From positions 194,683 through 258,682 of the forward strand of contig CAYZMH010000001.1 in the NCBI GenBank assembly GCA_964479445.1: a DNA stretch of 64,000 nucleotides, read 5' to 3'. Positions 25,349 to 33,721 of this stretch are shown here, in pieces. The notes under the pieces are model-generated. The model saw only the letters and a list, made by a program, of their open reading frames with translations. It was not told the origin of the DNA and searched no databases. A program made the position numbers and the translations under genes. The first letter of the stretch is position 1, and each line of letters opens with the position of its first letter. This DNA comes from CAYZMH01 sp964479445 (GTDB lineage: Bacteria; Bacteroidota; Bacteroidia; Bacteroidales; GCA-2748055).

Positions 25349-26509
25349 ATGACAAGGTCAAATACAGTATCCTTAATGCTTAAACGGTTTTCAGCGATTT
25401 TTCTTATCCTGTTCCCGGCTTATTTCCTTTTCGCGGAGAATCCACCCGGACCAGAGGTTAAGCCGGATAACAAGGTGCAGGTAGTCGTTATAGATGCGGG
25501 TCATGGCGGCAGGGATCCCGGTGCCCCGGGCAGGAATGTCAATGAGAAAGATATTGCCCTGAAGATAGCTTTAAAAGCAGGGCAATACATCGAGGAAAAT
25601 GTAGAGGATGTTAAAGTTATGTATACCAGGAAAACAGATGTATTTGTTCCCCTCTACCAACGAGCCCAGATAGCCAATGAGAATAAAGCCGATCTGTTTA
25701 TCTCCATCCATGTAAATGCCAATACAAGTACCAGGCCTTACGGCACATCCTCCCATGTTCTTGGTTTGCACCGCGCAGAGGAGAATTTTGATGTCGCAGT
25801 CAGGGAAAATTCGGTGATCATGCTTGAAGAAGATTATGAAACGACCTATCAGGGTTTTGATCCCGATTCTGAAGAGTCCTATGTGATCTTCTCGGTGATG
25901 CAGAATACATACCTTAACCAGAGCATTGAATTTGCCTCTTATGTCCAGGATCAGTTCCGGGACAGGGCAAAACGAAAAGACCGTGGAGTGAAACAGCAGG
26001 GACTCCTGGTACTGGCTCGCTCAGCGATGCCCGGGGTTCTGATTGAAACAGGATTTATAACCAATCCCGAGGAGGAGAAATATCTAATGTCTGAATATGG
26101 ACAGGATATCATTGCATCAGCTGTTTACAGGGCTTTTAAGCAATATAAAAACCGAATAGAGGAGCGAAGCCGGTTTACCACGGTCCGAGAGGAGGAGGAG
26201 GCTGTTAAGACCGGACAAAAAGCCGCGGAGTCTCCAACAGCAAGCGACGATATTACATTCAGGATCCAGGTAGCTTCCAGCCGCAGCAAAGTGGATACAA
26301 ATCCATCTGCATTCAAAGGGTACCAACATGTGAAAGTATACAGGCAGGGCAGATGGTATAAGTATACAGTACCCGGAGACGCAGAGTACGAAAAGGCACT
26401 CGAACAATGTTCCATGGTGAAAAGGGATTATCCGGGAGCATTTGTGGTCGCCGTCAAGAATGGAGAACTAATTCCCCTCAATGAAGCGTTAGTTGAAATC
26501 AACAGGTAG
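25349..26509 (+). CDS. N-acetylmuramoyl-L-alanine amidase with SPOR-like C-terminus
   Basis: Periplasmic zinc amidase that cleaves stem peptides from peptidoglycan, usually at division. A basic N-terminus and hydrophobic run (LKRFSAIFLILFPAYFLFA) form the signal peptide. The Amidase_3 domain starts with VVIDAGHGGRDPGAPG (first zinc His). NEKDIALKIA carries the Glu ligand, SIHVNAN the second His, and GVLIETGFITNPEEE the catalytic Glu. The C-terminal 80 residues (ITFRIQVASSRSKVDTNPS, RQGRWYKYTVPGDAEY) resemble a SPOR domain that binds denuded septal glycan. The frame is open from 25313, but the promoter position suggests 25349 or 25379. The MCE-domain gene follows after 4 bases. Confidence 0.92.
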   Translation: MTRSNTVSLMLKRFSAIFLILFPAYFLFAENPPGPEVKPDNKVQVVVIDAGHGGRDPGAPGRNVNEKDIALKIALKAGQYIEENVEDVKVMYTRKTDVFVPLYQRAQIANENKADLFISIHVNANTSTRPYGTSSHVLGLHRAEENFDVAVRENSVIMLEEDYETTYQGFDPDSEESYVIFSVMQNTYLNQSIEFASYVQDQFRDRAKRKDRGVKQQGLLVLARSAMPGVLIETGFITNPEEEKYLMSEYGQDIIASAVYRAFKQYKNRIEERSRFTTVREEEEAVKTGQKAAESPTASDDITFRIQVASSRSKVDTNPSAFKGYQHVKVYRQGRWYKYTVPGDAEYEKALEQCSMVKRDYPGAFVVAVKNGELIPLNEALVEINR

Positions 26510-26513
26510 CGAT

Positions 26514-27446
26514 ATGAAAATAAAAAGCGAGATACGAATCGGAATAATCGGGATTATTACAGTAATTGCCGTCATCTGGGGAATTAACTTCCTGAAAGGT
26601 AAAAATATCTTTACCAGTAAGAATGTCTATCTCGCAACCTATTCGAATATAGCAGGATTGGAACGTTCTGCATCTGTTTACATGGATGGCTATGCGGTAG
26701 GACTTGTGGAAAGGGTAACGTATGACCCTCAGACATCTCCTGCATTCAGTGTTACCATGGAACTGGAGGAAAAGTACTCAATCCCCAAAGGAAGCCGGGC
26801 GGAGATTTTCAGTGAAGATCTGCTGGGAACCAAAGCAGTCAGGATCCGCAGAGCTGAAACATCCTCCTTTCATTCAACCGGTGATACGTTGCGCTCTGCT
26901 GTTATTCCGGATATGATATCTGCCCTTTTGAATGATTTTGAACCACTGCTTGGCAGTATCAACCGGTTAGCGGCCACCCTTGACAGCACCGGACAAAGCA
27001 TGCGGAAACTGATGGATAATCCTGAAACAAAACAAATTGTGTCAAATTTAGAGGATGCGAGCCAGTCGATGAAAGACCAGCTGGCTGCCGGTAGTGATTT
27101 GTCACAGACCATGAAAAGCCTATCAGCAATCAGTGAAAACCTGGTGAAGCGTGAGAATGAAATCAACGGGATTATTCACGATCTTGAATCCATTACCGGT
27201 ACATTAGAATCTGCACCCCTGGATACGATTATGAACGAAATCCGGTCTGTTTCAGCAGGCCTTTCAGAGATTACCGGGGATATTCGTTCCGGGAAAGGAT
27301 CGGCAGGATTGCTTATAAGCAGTGACAGTCTTTATAATCAGGTAAATACTCTTGTGAATAACCTGGATATTCTGGTGAATGATTTGAACGAAAATCCGGG
27401 AAAATATTTGCACTTTTCCGTGTTTGGTGGTTCAAAAAAAGAGTAA
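26514..27446 (+). CDS. MlaD/MCE-domain lipid-transport protein
   Basis: A 310-residue inner-membrane-anchored periplasmic protein. One N-terminal membrane segment (IRIGIIGIITVIAVIWGINFLKG) precedes an MCE domain (about 35-110) with TYSNIAGLERSASVYMDGYAVGLVERV and a beta-strand DLLGTKAVRIR. A long helical part (about 140-300) with SMRKLMDNPET, DLSQTMKSL and LVNNLDILVNDLNENPGKY follows. MCE proteins form hexameric rings that pass phospholipid between membranes, with MlaE and MlaF partners. Neither partner is present here. The start at 26514 is chosen because the N-terminal anchor begins there and it lies 4 bases after the amidase stop. Cotranscription with the amidase is a common Bacteroidota arrangement. 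Confidence 0.9.
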   Translation: MKIKSEIRIGIIGIITVIAVIWGINFLKGKNIFTSKNVYLATYSNIAGLERSASVYMDGYAVGLVERVTYDPQTSPAFSVTMELEEKYSIPKGSRAEIFSEDLLGTKAVRIRRAETSSFHSTGDTLRSAVIPDMISALLNDFEPLLGSINRLAATLDSTGQSMRKLMDNPETKQIVSNLEDASQSMKDQLAAGSDLSQTMKSLSAISENLVKRENEINGIIHDLESITGTLESAPLDTIMNEIRSVSAGLSEITGDIRSGKGSAGLLISSDSLYNQVNTLVNNLDILVNDLNENPGKYLHFSVFGGSKKE

Positions 27447-27739
27447 CCAAATCATTTTTTCGACCAGAATACGTATCTCTTTTTGACAATTGAGTCTTTT
27501 TAGTTGATGAAAATAATTGGTTCTTCACAACAACATCTAAAGCTTATATTGAATTATATTGTCTAAAGGATTAGTTAACAATTTATTAAGATTGATACAG
27601 GTTTATGTATTGATTGTCAGGTTCTTACATATTTTTCTATTTTTTTTCTAATTTTAAGGGATTGATGCTAAAAACGATATAATTATCTTCAAAATTACAA
27701 GTCTTTACCCCCTTTTTTTATTATCATTTTTTCACAATC

Positions 27740-27769
27740 TTTGTTTTAGATACATCTAACCTATATTTC
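27740..27769 (+). promoter_or_regulatory. Promoter of dnaA, and content of the gap upstream
   Basis: TTTG (27740-27743), an 18-base spacer and TATATTTC (27762-27769, one mismatch to TAnnTTTG) give a good promoter, with initiation near 27776. The whole stretch 27447-27795 is AT-rich with several T-runs. I looked for DnaA boxes (TTATCCACA or close variants) in both orientations and saw no cluster, so there is no basis here for placing the replication origin. Confidence 0.55.
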
Positions 27770-27795
27770 TGAACCAAAAAAAATTGCCGTTTACA

Positions 27796-29217
27796 ATGCA
27801 TGAACGTGTCTGGAACAATTGTCTGAAAATTATTAAAGACAATGTACCCTCAATAAGTTATCGTACTTGGTTTGAGCCTATTGTTCCATTGCGGCTGGAT
27901 AAGGATGTTCTTACCATCCAGGTTCCCAGTCCTTTTTTTTACGAATACCTGGAGGAACAGTATATAGATATCCTTCGCAAGGTATTGCGCAAAGAATTAG
28001 GTCCGGAGGCTAAGTTGGAATACAATGTTGTTATGCAGAACAACACGTATAACAATAACAAGCCCTACACGGTGAAGTTTCCGGCCAAGAACAGTAAAGA
28101 GATCAAGAACAAGCCGGTTGCTGTCCCGCTGGATACAACCGAGCAATCTATTAAAAACCCTTTTGTCATCCCCGGGATAAAAAAGCTGGATATTGACCCG
28201 CGGCTGAACCCCGAGAATTCGTTTGATAATTTTATTGAAGGAGAGTGTAACAGACTTGCACGATCTGCCGGTTATGCCGTAGCCAACAATCCTGGAGGGA
28301 CTGCATTTAATCCACTGCTGATATACGGAGGAAGCGGTTTGGGAAAAACGCATCTGGCACAGGCTATCGGGATTGAGGTAAAGCGATTGTTTCCTGATAA
28401 AACAGTACTTTACGTCAATGCCAATAAGTTCCAGACTCAATTTGTCGATGCGATTCGCAACAATAACAAAAATGACTTTCTCCATTTCTACCAGATGATT
28501 GATGTATTGTTGATTGATGATGTACATGAGTTTGCAGGTAAGGAGAAAACCCAGGATACTTTCTTTCATATATTTAATCATCTTCATCAATCCGGAAAAC
28601 AACTGGTGTTGACTTCCGATAAGCCTCCGGTTGAGTTGCAGGGTATGGAACAGAGGCTTCTGAGCCGTTTTAAATGGGGTTTGTCTGCCGATCTTCAGGT
28701 TCCGGATTTTGAAACCCGAATTGCTATCCTGAAAAGGAAAGTTTATAACGACGGAATCGAGATGCCGGATGATGTGCTGGAGTACATAGCGACGCACATA
28801 ACTGATAATATCCGTGAATTAGAGGGTGCGCTGATTTCGCTTCTTGCACAATCGACGCTTAACAAAAAGGAGATTACCCTGGATCTGACCAGGGAGATGA
28901 TTGACAAGCTGATCAAAAATACCAAGAAAGAGATATCCATCGACTATATTCAAAAAGTAGTTTGCGGTTATTTTAACATTGAGATTGATGAGCTGAAATC
29001 AAGAACACGAAAGCGGGAGATCGTACAGGCCAGGCAGGTGGCTATGTTTTTTTCCAAGAGTCTCACAAAATCATCGCTGGCGACTATTGGCTCTCAAATC
29101 GGCGGGAAAGATCACGCAACAGTGCTTCATGCCTGCAAAACAGTAAACAATCTAATGGAAACGGATAAACGTTTCAGATTGCAGATTGATGAGATTGAAA
29201 AGAAACTGAAGATGTAG
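27796..29217 (+). CDS. dnaA: Chromosomal replication initiator DnaA
   Basis: AAA+ protein that binds the origin and opens the DNA. It has 473 residues from the ATG at 27796. A TTG four codons earlier is less likely. Domain I (VWNNCLKIIKDNVPSISYRTWFEPI) is followed by a variable linker (about 85-140). The ATPase begins at NPENSFDNFIEGECNRLA, with Walker A GGSGLGKTH, Walker B VLLIDDVHEF and sensor II in NIRELEGALISLL. Domain IV carries the DNA-binding signature GGKDHATVLHACKTV. It is monocistronic, with its own promoter and a strong terminator directly after the stop. Confidence 0.98.
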   Translation: MHERVWNNCLKIIKDNVPSISYRTWFEPIVPLRLDKDVLTIQVPSPFFYEYLEEQYIDILRKVLRKELGPEAKLEYNVVMQNNTYNNNKPYTVKFPAKNSKEIKNKPVAVPLDTTEQSIKNPFVIPGIKKLDIDPRLNPENSFDNFIEGECNRLARSAGYAVANNPGGTAFNPLLIYGGSGLGKTHLAQAIGIEVKRLFPDKTVLYVNANKFQTQFVDAIRNNNKNDFLHFYQMIDVLLIDDVHEFAGKEKTQDTFFHIFNHLHQSGKQLVLTSDKPPVELQGMEQRLLSRFKWGLSADLQVPDFETRIAILKRKVYNDGIEMPDDVLEYIATHITDNIRELEGALISLLAQSTLNKKEITLDLTREMIDKLIKNTKKEISIDYIQKVVCGYFNIEIDELKSRTRKREIVQARQVAMFFSKSLTKSSLATIGSQIGGKDHATVLHACKTVNNLMETDKRFRLQIDEIEKKLKM

Positions 29218-29223
29218 TAAAAG

Positions 29224-29251
29224 GCAGGTTCACCCGAGAACCTGCTTTTTT
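29224..29251 (+). terminator. Terminator of dnaA
   Basis: GCAGGTTC (29224-29231) pairs perfectly with GAACCTGC (29238-29245) around a six-base loop, followed by T6. The hairpin starts seven bases after the dnaA stop. Confidence 0.9.
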
Positions 29252-29267
29252 AATCCACATTGGCAGG

Positions 29268-30152
29268 ATGGTCTATTTGATATTGTGTATACTTTCGTCA
29301 ACTGGTATCTTTTTAGTATTTAAGTATATAGACCGGTATCAGATTCCATCGTTCCCGGTTATTGTCATCAATTATCTTACGGCCGCTACCCTTGGGTACA
29401 CATTAAACCGTCAGGCCATAGACTGGAGTGGTCTGGATGGATTCGGATGGATACCTGTGGCTGTCACCATCGGTATTCTGTTTATCCTGATGTTCTTTGT
29501 GATTGCAATTTCATCAGCCAAAGCCGGAATATCTATCACTACGGTGGCAAGTAAAATGTCAGTGGTCTTTCCCATTACCTTCAGTCTGTTTATTGATCCT
29601 GGTGACCAGCTCACGGTTATAAAAACCACAGGAATCATTGCAGCCATTATCGGGGTACTTTTAACTGTTTGGGAACCCAGGAATATAGCAAAAACAGAGA
29701 CCCGTAAAATCACCATTCCCCTGCTGCTCTTTGTAGGAATGGGGGTGGTTGATTCCCTGGTGAAATTTGCCCAGCACCGGTTTGTGACCAATGATGACCG
29801 TGCTCTTTTCAGTGCAGTGCTTTTTTCTGTGGCGTTTTTAACCGGTATGGTAATACTGCCTTTTCGCAAAAAGAGCCATCGCTGGTTCTACCGTAAAAGG
29901 GTATGGTTTTGGGGAATCCTCCTTGGAACGTGCAATTTTGGCTCCATATTTTTCATGGTTTCTGCACTTAATTTCATCAATCCAAAAGGAATTGGAGTCG
30001 ATAGTTCCATTATTTTCGGAGCCAATAACATCGGTATTGTCACGCTGAGTGTATTGGCCGGCTTGATAATCTTTTCAGAAAAGCTTCGAATCGTGAATTG
30101 GTTGGGCATCGGCTTATCCATGATCGCCATTCTACTTTTTATGATTGCCTAG
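29268..30152 (+). CDS. EamA/DMT-family transporter
   Basis: A 294-residue inner-membrane protein with ten hydrophobic segments in two EamA-type repeats. Visible blocks are VIVINYLTAATLGYTLN in the first repeat, AKAGISITTVASKMSVVFPI with the usual EamA proline-containing helix, and GVDSSIIFGANNIGIVTLSVLAGLIIFSEKL near the end. The substrate is unknown. It starts 16 bases after the dnaA terminator and is followed with one intervening base by a YigZ-like gene, suggesting a two-gene operon. It differs clearly in sequence from the DMT protein at 15971, so they are not a recent duplication. Confidence 0.82.
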   Translation: MVYLILCILSSTGIFLVFKYIDRYQIPSFPVIVINYLTAATLGYTLNRQAIDWSGLDGFGWIPVAVTIGILFILMFFVIAISSAKAGISITTVASKMSVVFPITFSLFIDPGDQLTVIKTTGIIAAIIGVLLTVWEPRNIAKTETRKITIPLLLFVGMGVVDSLVKFAQHRFVTNDDRALFSAVLFSVAFLTGMVILPFRKKSHRWFYRKRVWFWGILLGTCNFGSIFFMVSALNFINPKGIGVDSSIIFGANNIGIVTLSVLAGLIIFSEKLRIVNWLGIGLSMIAILLFMIA

Positions 30153-30153
30153 T

Positions 30154-30759
30154 ATGATTAACCGGTATAAGACCATAGCAAAAGAAGGCACAAGTCTGTT
30201 CAAGGACAGGGGAAGTAAATTTCTGGGATTTGCCTACCCTGTTGATTCGGAGCATTCCATAAAAGAGCGGCTTGATCAACTTCGGAAGTCCTATCATGAT
30301 GCCCGTCACCATTGTTATGCCTATGTGCTTGAGCCGGATGGTCGACTTTTCAGGGCAAATGACGACGGTGAACCTGTTAACAGTGCCGGAAAACCAATCC
30401 TGGCCCAGATAGAAGGTCGAAGCCTGAAAAATGTGCTTGTTGTAGTGGTACGGTATTTCGGAGGAACCCTGCTTGGTGTGGGCGGATTAATTCAGGCCTA
30501 TAGGAAAGCTGCATCGGAGGCCATAGAAAAGGGTGAAATCATTACAAAACATATTCATATAAAATGCCGCCTGTGGTTTGAATATCACTCCATGGATGCC
30601 GTTATGAGGATTATCAGAGAGCACCGTTTGAAACAGTGGGACCAGCAATTCGAATTATCCTGTTCGCTGATGGTACGCATCCGGAAAGAGGATGCAGATT
30701 CCGTCATCAGGAAGCTGAAACTTGCTGACTGCAGGATTGAAATACTTGGTACCGGTTAG
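30154..30759 (+). CDS. yigZ: YigZ/IMPACT-family protein
   Basis: A 201-residue cytosolic protein of the IMPACT (UPF0029) family. The conserved N-terminal domain has GSKFLGFAYPVDSEHSIKERL, YHDARHHCYAYVLEPDG and the signature NDDGEPVNSAGKPIL, then VVVRYFGGTLLGVGGLIQAYRKAA. The C-terminal part is a ferredoxin-like domain (about 130-200). Members have been linked to translation or proline peptidase-like functions, but the biochemical role is not settled. The ATG at 30154 follows the transporter stop by one base. An earlier Met three codons upstream would overlap it. Confidence 0.9.
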   Translation: MINRYKTIAKEGTSLFKDRGSKFLGFAYPVDSEHSIKERLDQLRKSYHDARHHCYAYVLEPDGRLFRANDDGEPVNSAGKPILAQIEGRSLKNVLVVVVRYFGGTLLGVGGLIQAYRKAASEAIEKGEIITKHIHIKCRLWFEYHSMDAVMRIIREHRLKQWDQQFELSCSLMVRIRKEDADSVIRKLKLADCRIEILGTG

Positions 30760-30805
30760 TTTTCAAGAATCTATTAACAAGCAAAAAGCAGACCACATAC
30801 AATTA

Positions 30806-30813
30806 TATCTTTG
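30806..30813 (+). promoter_or_regulatory. Promoter -7 box of pyrB-pyrI
   Basis: TATCTTTG is an exact TAnnTTTG match, 18 bases upstream of the pyrB ATG. No convincing -33 TTTG is visible. No leader peptide or attenuator hairpin fits in the short leader, so pyrimidine control by attenuation is not evident. Confidence 0.6.
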
Positions 30814-30831
30814 TAAACAAAACGATCCTCC

Positions 30832-31740
30832 ATGAAAAACAGAAGTCTTGTATCCATCAATGATTACAACAGAGATGATTATCTCAGGATCCTTGATGTG
30901 GCAGAGGAGTTTGAGAAGAATCCGAGGCAGGATATTCTCAGTGGCTACGTCATCGCAACGCTTTTCTTTGAGCCTTCTACCCGAACCCGGCTCAGCTTCG
31001 AGAGTGCAATCAGCCGTCTTGGGGGGAAAGTCATCGGGTTTACCGACTCCAGTTCATCCAGCACCTCCAAGGGGGAATCTTTGCGCGATACAATTCGTAC
31101 GGTGAGTAACTACTCCGATCTGATTGTGATGCGCCATCCGCTGGAAGGCAGTGCCCGATTAGCCAGTGAAGTAGCATCCGTACCCATTGTCAATGCAGGT
31201 GACGGAGCCAACCAGCATCCGACCCAAACATTGCTGGATTTGTATTCCATTCGTAAGACCCAGGGCACGCTTGATAATCTGAATATTTTTCTGGTGGGAG
31301 ACCTGAAGTATGGCAGAACGGTGCATTCGCTGCTCATGGCCCTCTCAAGGTTCAATGCCACCTTTTATTTCATCTCACCGGATGAGTTAAAAATGCCGGA
31401 TGAATATAAAGCCCACCTTGACAGTCTCGGTTTGAAATACCATGAACACCGGGAATTCAAAGAGCTGGTCAAAGAGGCTGATATTATTTACATGACACGG
31501 GTTCAACAGGAAAGATTTACAGATCCTATTGAATACGAGCGCGTTAAGAATGCATATGTGCTACGCCGGCATATGTTGGAAGAGGCACGCGCTAATATGC
31601 GGGTGCTACACCCTCTTCCTCGTGTGAATGAAATTCACCTGGATGTGGACGAAAGTCCGCAGGCTTATTATTTCCCCCAGGCTCTGAACGGGGTTTATAC
31701 CCGTCAGGCAATTATTACAACGATTTTAGGACTTAAATAA
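30832..31740 (+). CDS. pyrB: Aspartate carbamoyltransferase catalytic subunit
   Basis: Joins carbamoyl phosphate and aspartate in de novo pyrimidine synthesis. It has 302 residues. The carbamoyl phosphate site is FFEPSTRTRLSFESA, SSTSKGESLRDT is the flexible catalytic loop with its Ser and Lys, and MRHPLEGSARLAS, GANQHPTQTLLDLYSI and HPLPRVNEIH complete the active site. The regulatory-subunit gene follows after 8 bases, so a dodecameric, allosterically controlled enzyme of the E. coli type is expected in the cytosol. Confidence 0.98.
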   Translation: MKNRSLVSINDYNRDDYLRILDVAEEFEKNPRQDILSGYVIATLFFEPSTRTRLSFESAISRLGGKVIGFTDSSSSSTSKGESLRDTIRTVSNYSDLIVMRHPLEGSARLASEVASVPIVNAGDGANQHPTQTLLDLYSIRKTQGTLDNLNIFLVGDLKYGRTVHSLLMALSRFNATFYFISPDELKMPDEYKAHLDSLGLKYHEHREFKELVKEADIIYMTRVQQERFTDPIEYERVKNAYVLRRHMLEEARANMRVLHPLPRVNEIHLDVDESPQAYYFPQALNGVYTRQAIITTILGLK

Positions 31741-31748
31741 TCCGGGCT

Positions 31749-32213
31749 ATGAAAGGAAACAAACAACAACTCAATGTCAGTGCAATAAAGGACGGAACCG
31801 TAATTGACCATATTCCCGCGGGAAACATGTTCAAAGTAGTCTCCATACTTCACCTGGAACGCTTAGATTCCATGGTTACTTTCGGAACCGGATTCGATAG
31901 TAAAAAGCTGGGGAAAAAAGGTATTATTAAACTCTCCAATGTCTTTTTTAAAAATGAAGATATCAACAAAATTGCCCTGGTAGCTCCGAAAGCAAAATTG
32001 AATATCATACGTGATTACGAGGTGGTAGAAAAAATGCAGGTTGAGGTTCCCGAAGAGATTACAGGCATCGTGAAATGCATGAATCCGAAATGCATTACCA
32101 ACAACGAATCAGTGATTACAAAATTCAGTGTGGAAAAAACAGATGAGGTCCAGTTGAAATGCAAGTATTGTGAAAAAATCACCAACCAGGAAAATTTCGT
32201 CTTAGTTCAGTAA
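31749..32213 (+). CDS. pyrI: Aspartate carbamoyltransferase regulatory subunit
   Basis: A 154-residue subunit that binds effector nucleotides and holds catalytic trimers together. The N-terminal allosteric domain has LNVSAIKDGTVIDHIPAG. The C-terminal zinc domain has the four cysteines in CMNPKCITN and CKYCEK, near residues 111-142. It is cotranscribed with pyrB. No terminator is obvious in the 58 bases before the converging DUF4293-like gene, although a short palindrome (AACAGGCCTGTT) lies at 32260-32271. Confidence 0.97.
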   Translation: MKGNKQQLNVSAIKDGTVIDHIPAGNMFKVVSILHLERLDSMVTFGTGFDSKKLGKKGIIKLSNVFFKNEDINKIALVAPKAKLNIIRDYEVVEKMQVEVPEEITGIVKCMNPKCITNNESVITKFSVEKTDEVQLKCKYCEKITNQENFVLVQ

Positions 32214-32271
32214 TACCGGGACCCCTGCAAGCCTCAAAATACGGAATAGTTTCTTTTAAATAACAGGCCTG

Positions 32272-32730
32272 TTACCTGATTCGCTCGTAGGATTTTATGA
32301 GCAATTCATCACGTTGCACTCCTTTAAATGCCAGGTATAACAGGATCAGCATTACCGCCGGCAGAACAATACGCCATTGGAAAACATACTGGATACCCTG
32401 GTATTGGTTCATAACATACCAAATATAATAGGATATCATTCCAATCATGCCTGCATCAAACAGCATTAAAAAAATGCACAGTCTCATCTGACGCGGACGA
32501 CGTTTGTAGGAAAGCAATGCATACAATGATAACAACGAAGCAATGGAAATCATCACGGTGAGCGGCCAGGTAGCCATATCAAGCTTATTCCCTTCCAGGT
32601 CAAAAGCACCGCTGTGCTGAAGGTATATACCTCCCGATTTCGTAGTGATGAATGCCAGCGGTCCGGTGAAAAGTAAAATAGAAAGAACGAGCACAGCCAG
32701 CAGGTAGAGCGATTGTTTTCGTTGAATCAT
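32272..32730 (-). CDS. DUF4293-like four-span membrane protein
   Basis: A 152-residue inner-membrane protein with four hydrophobic segments (about 8-27, 55-73, 82-102 and 117-136). The N-terminus IQRKQSLYLLAVLVLSILLF and the conserved middle YKRRPRQMRLC match what I recall of the Bacteroidota-only family DUF4293, which has no known function. The family name is from memory. It is a single gene on the minus strand, divergent from the nucleoside phosphorylase-like gene. Confidence 0.65.
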   Translation of the reverse strand: MIQRKQSLYLLAVLVLSILLFTGPLAFITTKSGGIYLQHSGAFDLEGNKLDMATWPLTVMISIASLLSLYALLSYKRRPRQMRLCIFLMLFDAGMIGMISYYIWYVMNQYQGIQYVFQWRIVLPAVMLILLYLAFKGVQRDELLIKSYERIR

Positions 32731-32799
32731 ATCGTTGCTATATATTGAAGTTTACATGTATTTGTTTATAAACAACCTCCACAGGGTGCAAAATTACAT

Positions 32800-32807
32800 T
32801 ATTTTTG
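32800..32807 (+). promoter_or_regulatory. Promoter -7 box of the nucleoside phosphorylase-like gene
   Basis: TATTTTTG, an exact TAnnTTTG match, sits 20 bases before the ATG at 32828. It shows that a longer frame reaching back to 32735 is not the real start. Confidence 0.55.
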
Positions 32808-32827
32808 CAGAGAAACCGGTGCACATT

Positions 32828-33721
32828 ATGGAAAACAGAAAAATTTCAGAGTCCGAACTGGTCATTGCACCAGATTCAAGTATCTATCACCTACGGCTGA
32901 AACCGGGGGATGTAGCCAACACTATTATTCTTGTGGGAGATCCCGGCCGTGTAGAGCTGGTTTCGTCATTTTTTGATTCACTGGAGATTCAAATAAATAA
33001 CAGGGAATTCGTCACTCGCACAGGATATTACAATAATAAGCGGTTATCAGTGATATCCACCGGAATAGGTACCGATAATATAGACATTGTGTTGAACGAA
33101 CTGGATGCCCTGTTCAATATAGACTTTCAAACGCGTACACGGAAAAAGGAGATCTCGCAGCTCCACCTGATACGATTGGGAACTTCAGGGTTGCTCCATG
33201 AAGATATCAACCCCGGAAAAACAATATTAACCGAATTTGCAGGAGGACTGGATAATGTACTCTATTTCTATAAAGGAGCCCGGGATATAATCAATAAAGA
33301 GCTTGGTAACAGGTTCAGCAGTCAGATGGCCCGGGACCAGGCGCAAAGCGAAGCCTACTTCGTTCCTGCTTCAGGTCAGATGACCGCTATATTCAAAAAG
33401 ATCAGCGATCTTTCGGGTATCACCCTCTCCGCACCCGGGTTTTATGCACCCCAGGGACGAAGTTTACGCCTGCCCCTGTTCGATGATGATTACCTGTCGA
33501 AAATCAAAAATTTTCAATATGAATCGCTGAGAATTTTGAATTTTGAAATGGAGAGCTCCGCCCTCTATGGTCTGGCCACCCTATTGGGGCATCATGCCGT
33601 TTCTTTATGTATCGGGCTGGCGAACCGCACTACTGGAAAGTTTGTTACCGATTATAAATCAATTATGCATGAAATGGTGGCCAATGTATTGAATCAAACC
33701 CTTGAATTACCAGATGAATGA
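32828..33721 (+). CDS. Nucleoside phosphorylase family protein (uridine/purine phosphorylase-like)
   Basis: A 297-residue cytosolic protein with the PNP/UDP fold, expected to cleave a nucleoside with phosphate for salvage. The phosphate-binding start is TIILVGDPGRVELVS. ISTGIGTDNIDIVLNELDAL and LIRLGTSGLLHEDINPG form the core. NFEMESSALYGLATLLGH holds the ribose-binding Met-Glu pair typical of the family. Spacing is longer than in E. coli Udp (about 253 residues) because of an insertion around 170-220 (NKELGNRFSSQMARDQ). Base preference cannot be told. The gene overlaps the next start by eight bases, indicating coupling. Confidence 0.85.
   Translation: MENRKISESELVIAPDSSIYHLRLKPGDVANTIILVGDPGRVELVSSFFDSLEIQINNREFVTRTGYYNNKRLSVISTGIGTDNIDIVLNELDALFNIDFQTRTRKKEISQLHLIRLGTSGLLHEDINPGKTILTEFAGGLDNVLYFYKGARDIINKELGNRFSSQMARDQAQSEAYFVPASGQMTAIFKKISDLSGITLSAPGFYAPQGRSLRLPLFDDDYLSKIKNFQYESLRILNFEMESSALYGLATLLGHHAVSLCIGLANRTTGKFVTDYKSIMHEMVANVLNQTLELPDE

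Noticed and set aside
27447..27783. Replication origin beside dnaA
   Set aside because: I saw no DnaA-box cluster or phased AT-rich unwinding element, only a promoter. In this phylum the origin is often not next to dnaA.
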